Shown here: positions 18,970 to 26,725 of the stretch, piece by piece
Position numbering within the stretch: position 1 is the stretch's first letter
Layout: every line of letters starts with the position of its first letter
Assembly (NCBI GenBank): GCA_034422115.1
Contig: DAOUJW010000012.1
Location: forward strand, 1 to 57,128
Length of the DNA stretch: 57,128 nt
Direction: 5' to 3'
Origin: DAOUJW01 sp034422115
GTDB taxonomy: Bacteria > Chloroflexota > Dehalococcoidia > Lucifugimonadales > UBA2985
Translations under genes and position numbers: made by a program
The notes under the pieces: model-generated
What the model saw: only the letters and a program-made list of their open reading frames with translations
The model's database searches: none
Told to the model about the DNA's origin: nothing

Positions 18970-19980
18970 CTACGCCTCCGGCCAGCCCTCCGGGATCTCG
19001 TTGGCGTCCAGGGCCTCCTGAATGGCGTCTGCGGCGTCATTGGTCACCCAGCCGCTCCAGACGCTGGCGTTGTTGTTCAGCCACCAGAGAGCGGCGTCGT
19101 TGATGCTTGTGTCCTTGTTCTCGTCCTGCCAGGCGGCGACCGTCTTGAAGCGGTCGATGTTGAATCCCCACTTGCCCAGCATGTCAACTACGTCGGGCGC
19201 CCGGTCGTTTATCTCGGTATTTATTCCAATCAGAATCGTGGCGTCCTCGTATGCGCAGGCCTTGTCGGTGGCCCAGCACTCGTCGCTGTAAGCGGGCTCC
19301 TCAAGGCGCACCAGGTCCAGGAGCAGAGCGGGGTCGTTGGTGCCCCACTGGTAGCCAAGCCACGGCTCCTGCTTCTCGTAGGCACCGTACAGGTCGGCGT
19401 TGGCCGCTGCGCCGTCACCGGGGTTGATTATGTGGACGTGGTCGGACAGCCCGTAGGACTCAATCTGCTGTGCATTGACCTCCTCGCAGGCCCAGCCGAT
19501 GACGCAGGACACCAGGCGAGCCTTGCCCCCTGTCTCAGAGGTCGCGAACAGCTCCTTGTACTGGTCGTCCTTGAGGTCCTCGATGCTGTCCAAGTCCGGG
19601 TACTGCTCCTGGAGATAGGCCGGAATGACAAAGGATGACTGCCAGTCCTTCCCAAGGCTCTCGCCTATGGGCTCCACCTCGCCGTTGTCGACAGCCGTAG
19701 TCCAAGCCTCCAGCTGGTTGGGCAGCCATATCTCCATCGTCACCTGGGTGTCACCGTTGCGAAGGCCTTGGAGCAGAGGCAGCGTTGCGCCGAAAACGAC
19801 GTCCGTGGGATAGCCGTACCCCTCTTCGACGATGTACTGGGCAATGCGGTTCTGCACCTGGGCGCTGGTCCAGTTGAGGTCGCTGAAGACAATTGGCTCC
19901 TTTTCCTCTTCGCAGGCCAGGGCGGCCAGGACCACCACCATAGACGCTATCAGCGCGAACACTCTGTACTTGATTTTCAT
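18970..19980 (-). CDS. Betaine-type ABC substrate-binding lipoprotein
   Basis: 336 residues from the ATG at 19980, preceded by AGGGGG. The signal peptide ends VVLAALACEEE, a lipobox. The body matches the OpuAC/ProX binding-protein fold for quaternary amines: LNWTSAQVQNRIAQYIVEEG near the start, EIWLPNQLEAW, and Trp/Tyr-rich pocket segments (YEKQEPWLGYQWGTND). It binds a compatible solute or related amine outside the membrane and delivers it to the permease encoded 87 bases upstream. No ATPase gene is adjacent. A distant paralogue is encoded at 50390. Confidence 0.88.
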   Translation of the reverse strand: MKIKYRVFALIASMVVVLAALACEEEKEPIVFSDLNWTSAQVQNRIAQYIVEEGYGYPTDVVFGATLPLLQGLRNGDTQVTMEIWLPNQLEAWTTAVDNGEVEPIGESLGKDWQSSFVIPAYLQEQYPDLDSIEDLKDDQYKELFATSETGGKARLVSCVIGWACEEVNAQQIESYGLSDHVHIINPGDGAAANADLYGAYEKQEPWLGYQWGTNDPALLLDLVRLEEPAYSDECWATDKACAYEDATILIGINTEINDRAPDVVDMLGKWGFNIDRFKTVAAWQDENKDTSINDAALWWLNNNASVWSGWVTNDAADAIQEALDANEIPEGWPEA

Positions 19981-20067
19981 AGCTGCAATCCCCCTTCCAA
20001 TGGTCTCATTGTATCGCCCGTTGAAGGACACGGGCGCGCCTATTATGACACTATATTGGTCGAGATG

Positions 20068-21129
20068 CTACCCCGCCGCCCTCCTCAGGACCTCCTGCCG
20101 GCCGCGCGCCACCGACTGCGTGAACCTGTCGATTATGATGGCGAGGAACACTATAGCCAGTCCCGCTATCAGGCCGTTGCCCGGCTCGTTCTTCTGGAGC
20201 GCGCGGTTGACGTTGTCGCCCAGGCCTCCCGCGGCCACCAGGCTGGCGATGGTCACCATCGCCAGGGCCATCATCGTGGTCTGGTTGATGCCGGCCATGA
20301 TTGTGGGCAGTGCCATTGGAATCTGCACCTTGGCCAGGATTTGGCGGGGAGACGCGCCGTAGGCTCTGGCTACTTCCAGGGCCTGCGGCGACACCTGGCG
20401 TATGCCGAGGTTGGTGAGGCGGATTACCGGCGGGACTGCGTAGATTATGGTGGCGAATATGCCCGCGGGCTTGCCCAGGCCGAAGAAGAGGATGCCCGGA
20501 AGCAGGTAGACGAAGCTGGGCATGGTCTGCATCCCGTCGAGTATGGGCCGCATCAGGTTGTCGGCCATGCGGCTGCGGGCCCCAAGAATGCCGAGGGGAA
20601 AGCCGATTGACACCGCTATGGCGACTGCCACAATCATGAGTGCGACTGTGCCAATGGTGTTTGCCCACATGTCCATGAACCCCATAAAGAGCAGGGAAAT
20701 GCAGGTGAAGGCCAGCAGGCTCCATCGCCCTATCTTGTAGGAAAACAGGGCAAGAGCGACCACGAGGGCGGGCCACGGCGCCCACTTGAGGACCCCTTCA
20801 ATGCGAACCAGAGCGAAGTTGACGGCGTTGCGTATCCTGTCGAAGAGCCAGGCGCCCTCAATGGTCATCCAGCCCACCGTGTCGTCAATGGTGTCTGCGG
20901 TGACGTCCCGCACAGTCCTTTCAAGTTCCACTGAGCCGTCTCTGGAGGTCTCGTAGGACAGCGTGGTGGGGAAACGCATCTCGGAACCCCAAATCAGCAG
21001 GCTTGCCAGCAGCACTACCGCGACTATAGCAAAGCCGATGGCCCATCGGTAGATGATCTGTACATGTTCCGGAGCGCTGCTTGAAAACTCCGTCTCGGCA
21101 TTTGATTGAACTTCACTGGTTTGAGCCAT
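20068..21129 (-). CDS. Betaine-type ABC permease (ProW/OpuAB-like)
   Basis: 353 residues: a hydrophobic N-terminal helix, a roughly 60-residue extracytoplasmic stretch, then a five- or six-helix permease domain with the EAA loop ALEVARAYGASPRQILAKVQ (near 245) that docks on the ATPase. The family signature MQTMPSFVYLLPGILFFGLG is present. GGAGG lies five bases before the ATG. The gene and the downstream binding protein form a two-gene operon lacking an ATP-binding subunit; the nearest fitting ATPase is at 46831. The 332-base divergent gap to the SulP gene is AT-richer than its surroundings and probably holds both promoters, but I cannot place them firmly. Confidence 0.88.
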   Translation of the reverse strand: MAQTSEVQSNAETEFSSSAPEHVQIIYRWAIGFAIVAVVLLASLLIWGSEMRFPTTLSYETSRDGSVELERTVRDVTADTIDDTVGWMTIEGAWLFDRIRNAVNFALVRIEGVLKWAPWPALVVALALFSYKIGRWSLLAFTCISLLFMGFMDMWANTIGTVALMIVAVAIAVSIGFPLGILGARSRMADNLMRPILDGMQTMPSFVYLLPGILFFGLGKPAGIFATIIYAVPPVIRLTNLGIRQVSPQALEVARAYGASPRQILAKVQIPMALPTIMAGINQTTMMALAMVTIASLVAAGGLGDNVNRALQKNEPGNGLIAGLAIVFLAIIIDRFTQSVARGRQEVLRRAAG

Positions 21130-21461
21130 GCAAGCCTCCTGGACGGGTTCGGGTGGGAATGTGAGCGGGCCGCTACTGGAGGGCCCCGGGATGAATTACC
21201 GGGGTGTGCGAGTAGGGCCGCGGTTTTTGTACCATATTTTACGCAATTTTCGCAAGGACTTCTCTTGATGATACCTCGCTAAGAGTCTATGATACTCGGT
21301 GCATTTGTATCAGTCCCATTGGACGGCGTCATAAAGCTCTCACGGGTTTCCTGGTCTTCCGTGAGCAACGCTGCAATCCGGTTTCAGGTCTGAACTTTGT
21401 GCCGGGATTGCCCTGATTCATACCGTGCGAGACGGCAAAAGTGATAGCGAACAGACGCTGA

Positions 21462-23090
21462 ATGCCATTCAAGTTTAGCTACAGTCTGCAGACTTTCCGC
21501 GGGGACGTCTTTGGCGGCATCACGTCGGCGGTGGTGGGCCTGCCGGTGGCGCTGGCCTTCGGCGTGGCGTCTGGCGTTGGAGCGCTGGCCGGTCTCTACG
21601 GAGCCATCGCCGTGGGCTTTTTCGCCGCGGTGTTCGGGGGCACCAAGTCTCAGATTTCCGGTCCCACCGGCCCCATGGCCGTGGCCATGGCGGTCATAGT
21701 AACGTCCCACGCCAACAACTTTGCCGAGGCGTTCACGATTGTTATCCTGGCCGGCGTCATCCAGATCCTCCTGGGTGTGATGAAGGTCGGGCGGTTCGTG
21801 TCCTTCACGCCGTACTCCGTCATATCCGGGTTCATGTCCGGCATTGGCGTGATCATCATCCTGCTGCAGACCCTCCCCTTTCTTGGCGCGGCCGTCGCCG
21901 AGGGCGGGCCGATGGGGGCGGTGCGCTCCTGGCCGGACGTCATTCGAGACATCAATCCAAACTCATTCGCAATTGCCGCGGTCACCCTGGCCGTGGGCAT
22001 ACTGTGGCCTGCCAGGCTCCGCAGGGTCTTGCCGCCCACCCTGGCGGCGCTTGTGGCCGGAACCGCCCTGGGCGTGCTGTGGCTGACCAACACGCCGGTA
22101 ATAGGCGACGTGCCAACCGGCCTGCCGGAGTTGAGGTTGCCCGAGGTCTCCGTTGGACTCCTGACGGGCGCAATCCAGCCGGCCCTCACCCTTGCGCTCC
22201 TTGGCTCCATCGACAGCCTGCTGACATCCCTGATAGCGGACTCGATCACCCGCACTCGCCACAACCCCGACCGCGAGCTGATAGGGCAGGGCATTGGCAA
22301 CACCATTGCCGGGTTCATCTGGGGCCTTCCGGGCGCTGGGGCAACTATGGGCACAGTGGTCAATATCAGAGCCGGTGGCCGTACCCAGATTTCGGGAGCC
22401 ATACGGGCGGGTATCCTGCTGGCCCTGGTCCTGGGCCTTGGGAAGTACGTGGAGGTGATTCCCCACGCCGTCCTCGCGGGCATTCTGATGAAAGTGGGAT
22501 GGGACATCATAGACTGGCGCTTCATCACCCGCATCCACCGCGTCCAGCGTGAGCACCTCCTGGTGATGGTTATCACCATGGGCCTCACGGTCTTCGTAGA
22601 CCTTGTGACCGCGGTGGCGATTGGCCTCATATCCGCAGGCATGGCCTACTCCCGACAGCTTGAGCGTCTTGAGCTGGACAACGTGGTGTCCGCGCCCCTG
22701 AGCGACCGGAACTTCCTGATGATTGAGGAGGACGGCGACGACGCCGACGAGTTTGCCGCCAGGGTCGGCCTGGTGGGCCTCAGAGGGAGCTTCTCCGTGG
22801 CGTCGTCCGTCAAGCTGATCAACGCCATCAGCGTGGACATCCAGGAGCATGAGATAGTTATCCTGGACTTCTCCGGCACCGTGTTCATAGACGACAGCGC
22901 CGCTCTTGTGGTGGAGCAGATGATTGACACCGCCATAGCAGAGGACACCGACTGCATTGTGATGGGGCTGTCCGGCGCGCCCGCCTCCGCTCTCCAGGCG
23001 CTCAACGCCCTGAAGCGCGTGCCCGAAGACCAGTACGCCGCTGACCTGGACGAGGCGAGGGATATCTGCAAGAGGCTGCTCAACGTCTAG
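21462..23090 (+). CDS. SulP-family anion transporter with STAS domain
   Basis: 542 residues. The N-terminal two-thirds is a SulP membrane domain: DVFGGITSAVVGLPVALAFG at the start, GLYGAIAVGFFAAVFGG, and KSQISGPTGPMAVAMA, the conserved anion-site segment. The cytoplasmic C-terminus (about 440-542) is a STAS domain with VILDFSGTVFIDDSAAL. Family members carry sulfate, bicarbonate or other anions with Na+ or H+; the substrate cannot be told from sequence. The ATG at 21462 has no strong ribosome site. No carbonic anhydrase or sulfur-assimilation gene is adjacent. Confidence 0.9.
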   Translation: MPFKFSYSLQTFRGDVFGGITSAVVGLPVALAFGVASGVGALAGLYGAIAVGFFAAVFGGTKSQISGPTGPMAVAMAVIVTSHANNFAEAFTIVILAGVIQILLGVMKVGRFVSFTPYSVISGFMSGIGVIIILLQTLPFLGAAVAEGGPMGAVRSWPDVIRDINPNSFAIAAVTLAVGILWPARLRRVLPPTLAALVAGTALGVLWLTNTPVIGDVPTGLPELRLPEVSVGLLTGAIQPALTLALLGSIDSLLTSLIADSITRTRHNPDRELIGQGIGNTIAGFIWGLPGAGATMGTVVNIRAGGRTQISGAIRAGILLALVLGLGKYVEVIPHAVLAGILMKVGWDIIDWRFITRIHRVQREHLLVMVITMGLTVFVDLVTAVAIGLISAGMAYSRQLERLELDNVVSAPLSDRNFLMIEEDGDDADEFAARVGLVGLRGSFSVASSVKLINAISVDIQEHEIVILDFSGTVFIDDSAALVVEQMIDTAIAEDTDCIVMGLSGAPASALQALNALKRVPEDQYAADLDEARDICKRLLNV

Positions 23091-23118
23091 CGCAGCGCTG
23101 GGCGTGTCCCCGGCGACA

Positions 23119-23323
23119 GTATTCCCGGGTTGTGTTGGTGTTAGGGGACAACACCGCTCATCCTGAGCCTGTCGAAGGGTGAGCGGTGTCATACTATGTC
23201 CTCTGTCTTCCCGCTCTGGTTCGACCAAGCTCACCCCCGTATCAAGTACGGGGCAGGCTATGAGCCGGAATTAAAGGATACGCCAACTGGCGTTTGCATA
23301 ACCAACACGTGTAGACAATACCC
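23119..23323. repeat. MITE-like element, copy 1
   Basis: Left end GTATTCCCGGGTTGTGTTGG and right end CCAACACGTGTAGACAATAC are inverted matches. The core holds CCTGTCGAAGG and GTTCGACCAAG. A family B fragment (23235-23271, CCCCCGTATCAAGTACGGGG) replaces part of the right arm. It fills the gap between the SulP gene and the LRR lipoprotein gene. Confidence 0.75.
23235..23271. repeat. Family B repeat fragment within MITE copy 1
   Basis: CCCCCGTATCAAGTACGGGG followed by CAGGCT resembles 29510-29537 and 56990-57010. It looks like one repeat inserted in, or recombined with, another. Confidence 0.55.
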
Positions 23324-23410
23324 GTCTGGCCAAGCAGGTTGTCAAAGCCCCTCCTTGTCTCTATAGTGATGTGGATTCCCGTTGCCGGCAGGTGTTGGGA
23401 GGTGAACGCA

Positions 23411-24934
23411 ATGCCCCGAAGGGTCATGTGGCTGGTCCTGGTGGCCGTAGTCATTCCGGCGGTGCTCACGGGTGGTTCTCCCGGCTGCGAAATCGGCGGC
23501 TCCTCAGAGTCCACTCCCGGCGGCCAGGCAGCGCCAACGGCGGAGGGACCGTTCAAAACCGAAGATCCCTTGACATCCTCCACAGGCGATGGGGCATTTG
23601 AAGGATCACCGGAAACGGACCGGGAAGCGCTTGTTGCCCTCGCCAATGCTGCCGGCAACTCCAGCCAGGGTTTCTCAAACTGGGGAAGCAATCTGCCACT
23701 TGAAATGTGGGCCGGCGTCTGGACCGATGACAACGGTCGGGTAAGGGGGCTGAGCCTGACAGGGCTGGGAGCGATGGGCGAAGGGCTTCGGGGAGAGCTG
23801 CCTGCGGAGCTGGGCAACCTTTCCATGTTGGAGACGCTGCGGCTGGACCAGCATCTTCTGAGCGGGGAGATACCGCCTGAGTTGGGCAGGCTTTCAAACC
23901 TTGACCTCTTGAGCCTTCGGGACAATCGATTGAGTGGGCCGATTCCCCGGGAACTGGGCAATCTTGCTAACCTCCGCGTGCTGAATCTCAGCTACAACCG
24001 GCTTGGCGGAGAGATACCGGCGGAGTTGGGCAACCTCTCCGGCCTTGAGTGGCTGAGCCTCAATTGGAATCAGCTGAGCGGGGAGATACCGTCCCAGCTG
24101 TGGGATCTGACCAATACACACTTGGGTCTAGGCTCTAACCAGGGCAGCTTCTGTGTGCCTGAAGATCAACTGGCCCGGCGACAGAGCGATTCCGGGGACC
24201 TGGTGGACTTGCTGGTCTGTGGACACCCTAACCTGGCTACTGCTACGCCTGCGCCGACGCGCCCCCATCGATCCACACCCGGCCCGGCGGCGACGGCCAC
24301 GCCCTATCCCACCCTTTCGCCGGACGCGATTATGGACAGGGAGGCGCTGGTCGCCCTGTACAACGCCACGGGCGGGGACCACTGGCACTTCAAGCAGAAC
24401 TGGCTCAGCGATCTGCCTTTGTTCATGTGGGACGGCGTAGAGACGGACGACGAAGGGCGCGTGGTCGCCCTGAATCTCATCGGAAACAACTTGAGTGGAG
24501 AGATACCCTCTGAGTTGGGCAGCCTGGAAAACCTGGTTGTGCTGGACCTCAGCCGAAATCAGTTGAGCGGGATGATACCCCCCGAATTGGGTAATCTCTC
24601 CAGCCTGGCATGGCTGGCTCTCTACTGGAACAACCTGAGTGGAGAGATACCGGCAGGGTTGGGCGGCCTCTCCAACCTGAGAATGCTCGACCTATCCCGA
24701 AATGAGTTGAGCGGAGAGATACCCTCTGAGCTAGGCAACCTGTCGATGCTGCGTTCCTTGTATCTGATATACAACAATCTGAGCGGAGACGTGCCGCCGC
24801 AGCTTGGTGACCTGTCCAATCTGAAAGAACTGAGGATCGATGGCGCCTATGCGCTAAGCGGTTGCATACCGGCTGCATTGGAGTCTCAGTTGGACATGGG
24901 ACGCTCAGACCTGCAAGACGTGCCCTTCTGCTGA
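23411..24934 (+). CDS. Two-block plant-type LRR exported protein
   Basis: 507 residues from the ATG at 23411, where GGGAGGTGA sits five bases upstream; the frame is open for 24 further codons but without a good site. The hydrophobic signal (MWLVLVAVVIPAVL) ends near SPGC, a weak lipobox. The protein has two similar blocks, each opening with a cap of the DREALVALYNATGG / DLPLFMWDGVETDDEGRV type followed by repeats LSGEIPxELGNLSxL: about 60-260 and 305-507, joined by a Pro/Thr linker (about 278-302). Such LRR domains usually bind proteins or glycans. It is related in repeat type, not overall plan, to the LRR protease lipoprotein at 8785. Confidence 0.87.
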   Translation: MPRRVMWLVLVAVVIPAVLTGGSPGCEIGGSSESTPGGQAAPTAEGPFKTEDPLTSSTGDGAFEGSPETDREALVALANAAGNSSQGFSNWGSNLPLEMWAGVWTDDNGRVRGLSLTGLGAMGEGLRGELPAELGNLSMLETLRLDQHLLSGEIPPELGRLSNLDLLSLRDNRLSGPIPRELGNLANLRVLNLSYNRLGGEIPAELGNLSGLEWLSLNWNQLSGEIPSQLWDLTNTHLGLGSNQGSFCVPEDQLARRQSDSGDLVDLLVCGHPNLATATPAPTRPHRSTPGPAATATPYPTLSPDAIMDREALVALYNATGGDHWHFKQNWLSDLPLFMWDGVETDDEGRVVALNLIGNNLSGEIPSELGSLENLVVLDLSRNQLSGMIPPELGNLSSLAWLALYWNNLSGEIPAGLGGLSNLRMLDLSRNELSGEIPSELGNLSMLRSLYLIYNNLSGDVPPQLGDLSNLKELRIDGAYALSGCIPAALESQLDMGRSDLQDVPFC

Positions 24935-25013
24935 AGCCGCCCATCAACCACCGACAACCACTTCTCCTGGCTACAGGTCTAGACCGCAGCCCCGTTATCT
25001 CTCACAATAGGGC

Positions 25014-25802
25014 GTGGTATATCTGGACAGGGGGATTGTATTGGGGCTGATAGGCAAGCACCTCATCAGAAGCCTGCTGGGGCTGACGGCCCTCATGGGC
25101 CTGGGCATCCTGGGCTACATGCGCATAGAAGGATGGTCGCTGCTGGACGCGGCCTATATGACCATCCTCACCTTCACCACCGTGGGCTACGACGAGGTGC
25201 GCCCGCTGTCGTCCGCCGGCCGCGTCTTCAATATGTTCATGATGGTGGTCGGTGTTGGCATAATGCTGTACATACTGACCAGCGTGGTGCAGATTGTGGT
25301 GGAGGAGGAGATACTGGGTATCCTGTTTCGGAGGCGTAGAATGAGAACGCAGCTTGCTAAACTGAGGAATCACTACATTGTGTGCGGCTTTGGCCGCGTG
25401 GGCAGGGAGGTTGCGCTGACCCTTCAGCGGGAGTCTGTGCCCCTGGTGGTCATGGACAGAGACCCGCAGGTGCTGTCGGAGGCGGACGAGTTGGGAATCC
25501 TGGGCATTGAGGGCGACCCAACCAGGGACGAAGACCTGCTGACAGTGCGCGTCAGGGAAGCGTACGGCCTTGTGGCCGCGGCCGGCGGCGACACCGACAA
25601 CGTCTACATCACGCTGACGGCCCGGGGCCTGAATCCCAACCTGCGAATCGTTGCCCGGGCGACCAGGGAGGACGCGGAGGCCAAGCTCATGCGGGCCGGC
25701 GCGGACGTGGTCGTGCAGCCCCAGGCGATAGGCGGGAGGCACATGGCGGAATCTGCCATAGAGCTGATGGCAAAGACCGGGGTGGGGCGGGCGCGTTCAT
25801 AA
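25014..25802 (+). CDS. Two-helix K+ channel with RCK N domain
   Basis: 262 residues. Two membrane helices flank a pore helix and a selectivity filter TTVGYD (residues 55-60), then a cytoplasmic RCK/TrkA-N Rossmann domain starts HYIVCGFGRVGREV (about 119) and ends VVQPQAIGGRHMAESAI. The usual RCK C domain is missing, so this is the short form of ligand-gated prokaryotic K+ channels. The start is uncertain: GTG at 25014 gives the longest product, but TTG at 25041 has the better site (AGGGGG six bases before). Confidence 0.88.
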   Translation: MVYLDRGIVLGLIGKHLIRSLLGLTALMGLGILGYMRIEGWSLLDAAYMTILTFTTVGYDEVRPLSSAGRVFNMFMMVVGVGIMLYILTSVVQIVVEEEILGILFRRRRMRTQLAKLRNHYIVCGFGRVGREVALTLQRESVPLVVMDRDPQVLSEADELGILGIEGDPTRDEDLLTVRVREAYGLVAAAGGDTDNVYITLTARGLNPNLRIVARATREDAEAKLMRAGADVVVQPQAIGGRHMAESAIELMAKTGVGRARS

Positions 25803-25809
25803 TAGCGGG

Positions 25810-26025
25810 TCAGCCCGCCTTGATGCTGCGAAGAGGCAGGGCGTGGGCTTCCAGCGTGTGCAGGTCCAGGCGCCGGGATGCCTGGTCAATGTCGAAGCCG
25901 ACCACCTCGCCGTCGGCGTCTATATCGACGTTTAGTCCCTCAGTGACCTCTATAGTTTCCGCCCCTGGCCGGGCCTTGAACTCAACGTACAGGCTGTCCG
26001 TCTCCGGATAGTAATGAAGTTTCAT
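25810..26025 (-). CDS. DUF2283 small protein
   Basis: 71 residues beginning MKLHYYPETDSLYVEF, then GLNVDIDADGEVVGFDI, the diagnostic core of DUF2283, a small beta-rich domain of unknown function often found beside toxin-antitoxin genes. Its ATG overlaps the hicA stop by four bases (ATGA), so it is translated with the HicBA pair. Confidence 0.87.
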   Translation of the reverse strand: MKLHYYPETDSLYVEFKARPGAETIEVTEGLNVDIDADGEVVGFDIDQASRRLDLHTLEAHALPLRSIKAG

Positions 26026-26231
26026 GCCTGGTCAAACTTCTCTCGGCTGATGCCCAGATCTCTTCGGATTCCGTGGACTGTTCCTGTCGCCAGATCCCTA
26101 TTGCCGTGTCTTGGAACGGTAGTTTCCTGGTTGTTGGCTGGGTTGATCCAGATTTCGTGTGAACCTCCTGCTTGGCGGTCGAAGACGCATCCAAGCCTTC
26201 CGAGTTTTCTCGTTAGCTCTCTGTAAGTCAT
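26022..26231 (-). CDS. hicA: HicA mRNA interferase toxin
   Basis: 69 residues with the double-stranded-RNA-binding-like HicA fold: LTRKLGRLGCVFDRQAGGSHEIW holds the catalytic histidine (His25), followed by TTVPRHGNRDLATGTVHGIRR. HicA cleaves mRNA until bound by HicB. It overlaps hicB upstream and the DUF2283 gene downstream by four bases each. The order hicB-hicA is one of two found in the family. Confidence 0.92.
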   Translation of the reverse strand: MTYRELTRKLGRLGCVFDRQAGGSHEIWINPANNQETTVPRHGNRDLATGTVHGIRRDLGISREKFDQA

Positions 26232-26473
26232 ACAGCGACGGATATCCTGCCCCGTCCAGTCTCTGACAGGGCTATCCCAGTAGGAAGCGTCTTGCCCCGG
26301 TCCTTGTAGGAGAGGATGAACTGCTTGGCCACCTTGGACAGCTCTGTCAGAGCTTCATCGGCGCTCTCCCCCCACGCTCGGCATCCGGGTAGTTCCGGTA
26401 TTTCTGCCATGTAAAGCCAACCCTGGTCTTGATGGGGTTCATGTAGAACATAGTCCAACTGGTATAATTCCAT
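26228..26473 (-). CDS. hicB: HicB antitoxin
   Basis: 81 residues from the ATG at 26473, preceded by GGGAGG at five bases. The partial RNase-H-like HicB fold is clear: YMAEIPELPGCRAWGESADEALTELSKVAKQFILSY. The short C-terminus has no obvious DNA-binding helix-turn-helix or ribbon-helix-helix, so autoregulation may need another protein. The frame stays open for 41 more codons upstream and that longer start also has a purine-rich site, but the added residues do not look like the family; I treat them as leader sequence. Confidence 0.88.
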   Translation of the reverse strand: MELYQLDYVLHEPHQDQGWLYMAEIPELPGCRAWGESADEALTELSKVAKQFILSYKDRGKTLPTGIALSETGRGRISVAV

Positions 26474-26725
26474 CTTGGCCTCCCTGGCATCCTTGTTTGC
26501 ATCTCTCTCGCCTTTACTTAGCTTGGCGTCATCCTCAATTATGAAGTCCAACTCTGCAAACGTAAAGCACGAGGGTTGCCAGGCCATCATTCCCAAGAAA
26601 CTCCTCTCGACTACCAGCCCCCAATCGCGCTAAAATAGGGCAACCTTCATCACCTGTTCAGCGTAGCATAGCCCGCTGGCAGAGATGAAATCGTCGTTAG
26701 ACGGAGCCTTGACAGGAGGTTAGAG

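Noticed and set aside
21183..21204. CCCCGG/CCGGGG hairpin upstream of the orphan permease as a riboswitch or terminator
   Set aside because: The stem is short, has no U run on either strand and matches no riboswitch pattern I know.
26474..26596. Longer HicB with 41 more residues
   Set aside because: A purine-rich site exists before the upstream ATG, but the added segment does not fit HicB, and the internal ATG has GGGAGG at a better distance.
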